Shown here piece after piece: positions 5,558 to 5,558 of a DNA stretch of 5,558 bases. The stretch lies in assembly GCA_021298045.1 (NCBI GenBank), contig JAJTHY010000127.1:1-5558 (forward strand), written 5' to 3'. Below the pieces are notes generated by a model that did not search any database, was not told the DNA's origin, and saw only the letters and a program-made list of their open reading frames with translations. Source of the DNA: Candidatus Jidaibacter sp. GTDB lineage: Bacteria > Pseudomonadota > Alphaproteobacteria > Rickettsiales > Midichloriaceae. The position numbers and the translations under genes were made by a program. Position 1 is the stretch's first letter. Every line of letters starts with the position of its first letter.

Positions 5558-5558
5558 C

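Noticed and set aside
1..5558. CRISPR array, tRNA or rRNA gene, toxin-antitoxin pair, or phage module
   Set aside because: No regularly spaced repeats, no cloverleaf-like segments, and no paired small genes with recognisable motifs were seen.

Overview
The window reads like a piece of an AT-rich alphaproteobacterial chromosome, most likely from an obligately intracellular lineage (Rickettsiales or Holosporales type). This rests on low GC, sparse Shine-Dalgarno sequences, compact housekeeping genes, a coaE-dnaQ pair in an order familiar from alphaproteobacteria, a decaying class D beta-lactamase gene, and a REP-like repeat translating as WIPAYARMT at the left edge. No host or species can be named from sequence alone.

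Layout. Positions 1-225 hold the REP-like palindrome and a non-coding leader. 226-1317 (+) encodes a membrane-anchored Ppx/GppA-type phosphatase with six cysteines confined to its first third. 1337-1963 (-) is nth (endonuclease III), convergent with the phosphatase gene. 1964-2026 is a short divergent promoter region built around a near-perfect AT-rich palindrome. 2027-3641 and 3607-4293 (+) form a tight overlapping cluster: a GtrB/DPM1-like family 2 glycosyltransferase, coaE (dephospho-CoA kinase) and dnaQ (DNA polymerase III epsilon). 4294-4554 is non-coding. 4555-5363 (+) is a class D (OXA-type) beta-lactamase pseudogene broken by an in-frame TAA and a later frameshift. 5364-5558 holds a hairpin and a doubtful gene fragment entering from the right edge.

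How the genes relate. nth and dnaQ serve DNA repair and replication fidelity, coaE finishes CoA synthesis, and the glycosyltransferase probably loads sugar onto a polyprenyl phosphate for the envelope. The overlaps (8 nt and 35 nt) suggest one polycistronic, translationally coupled transcript. The beta-lactamase looks like an accessory gene being lost.

I see no clearly new multi-gene system. The points most worth a second look are the exported, cysteine-rich Ppx/GppA protein; an exact 20-nt repeat shared in inverted orientation between the nth upstream region and the 3' end of the beta-lactamase pseudogene, with relatives in the nth/glycosyltransferase palindrome and upstream of the pseudogene; and the two-lesion pseudogene itself.
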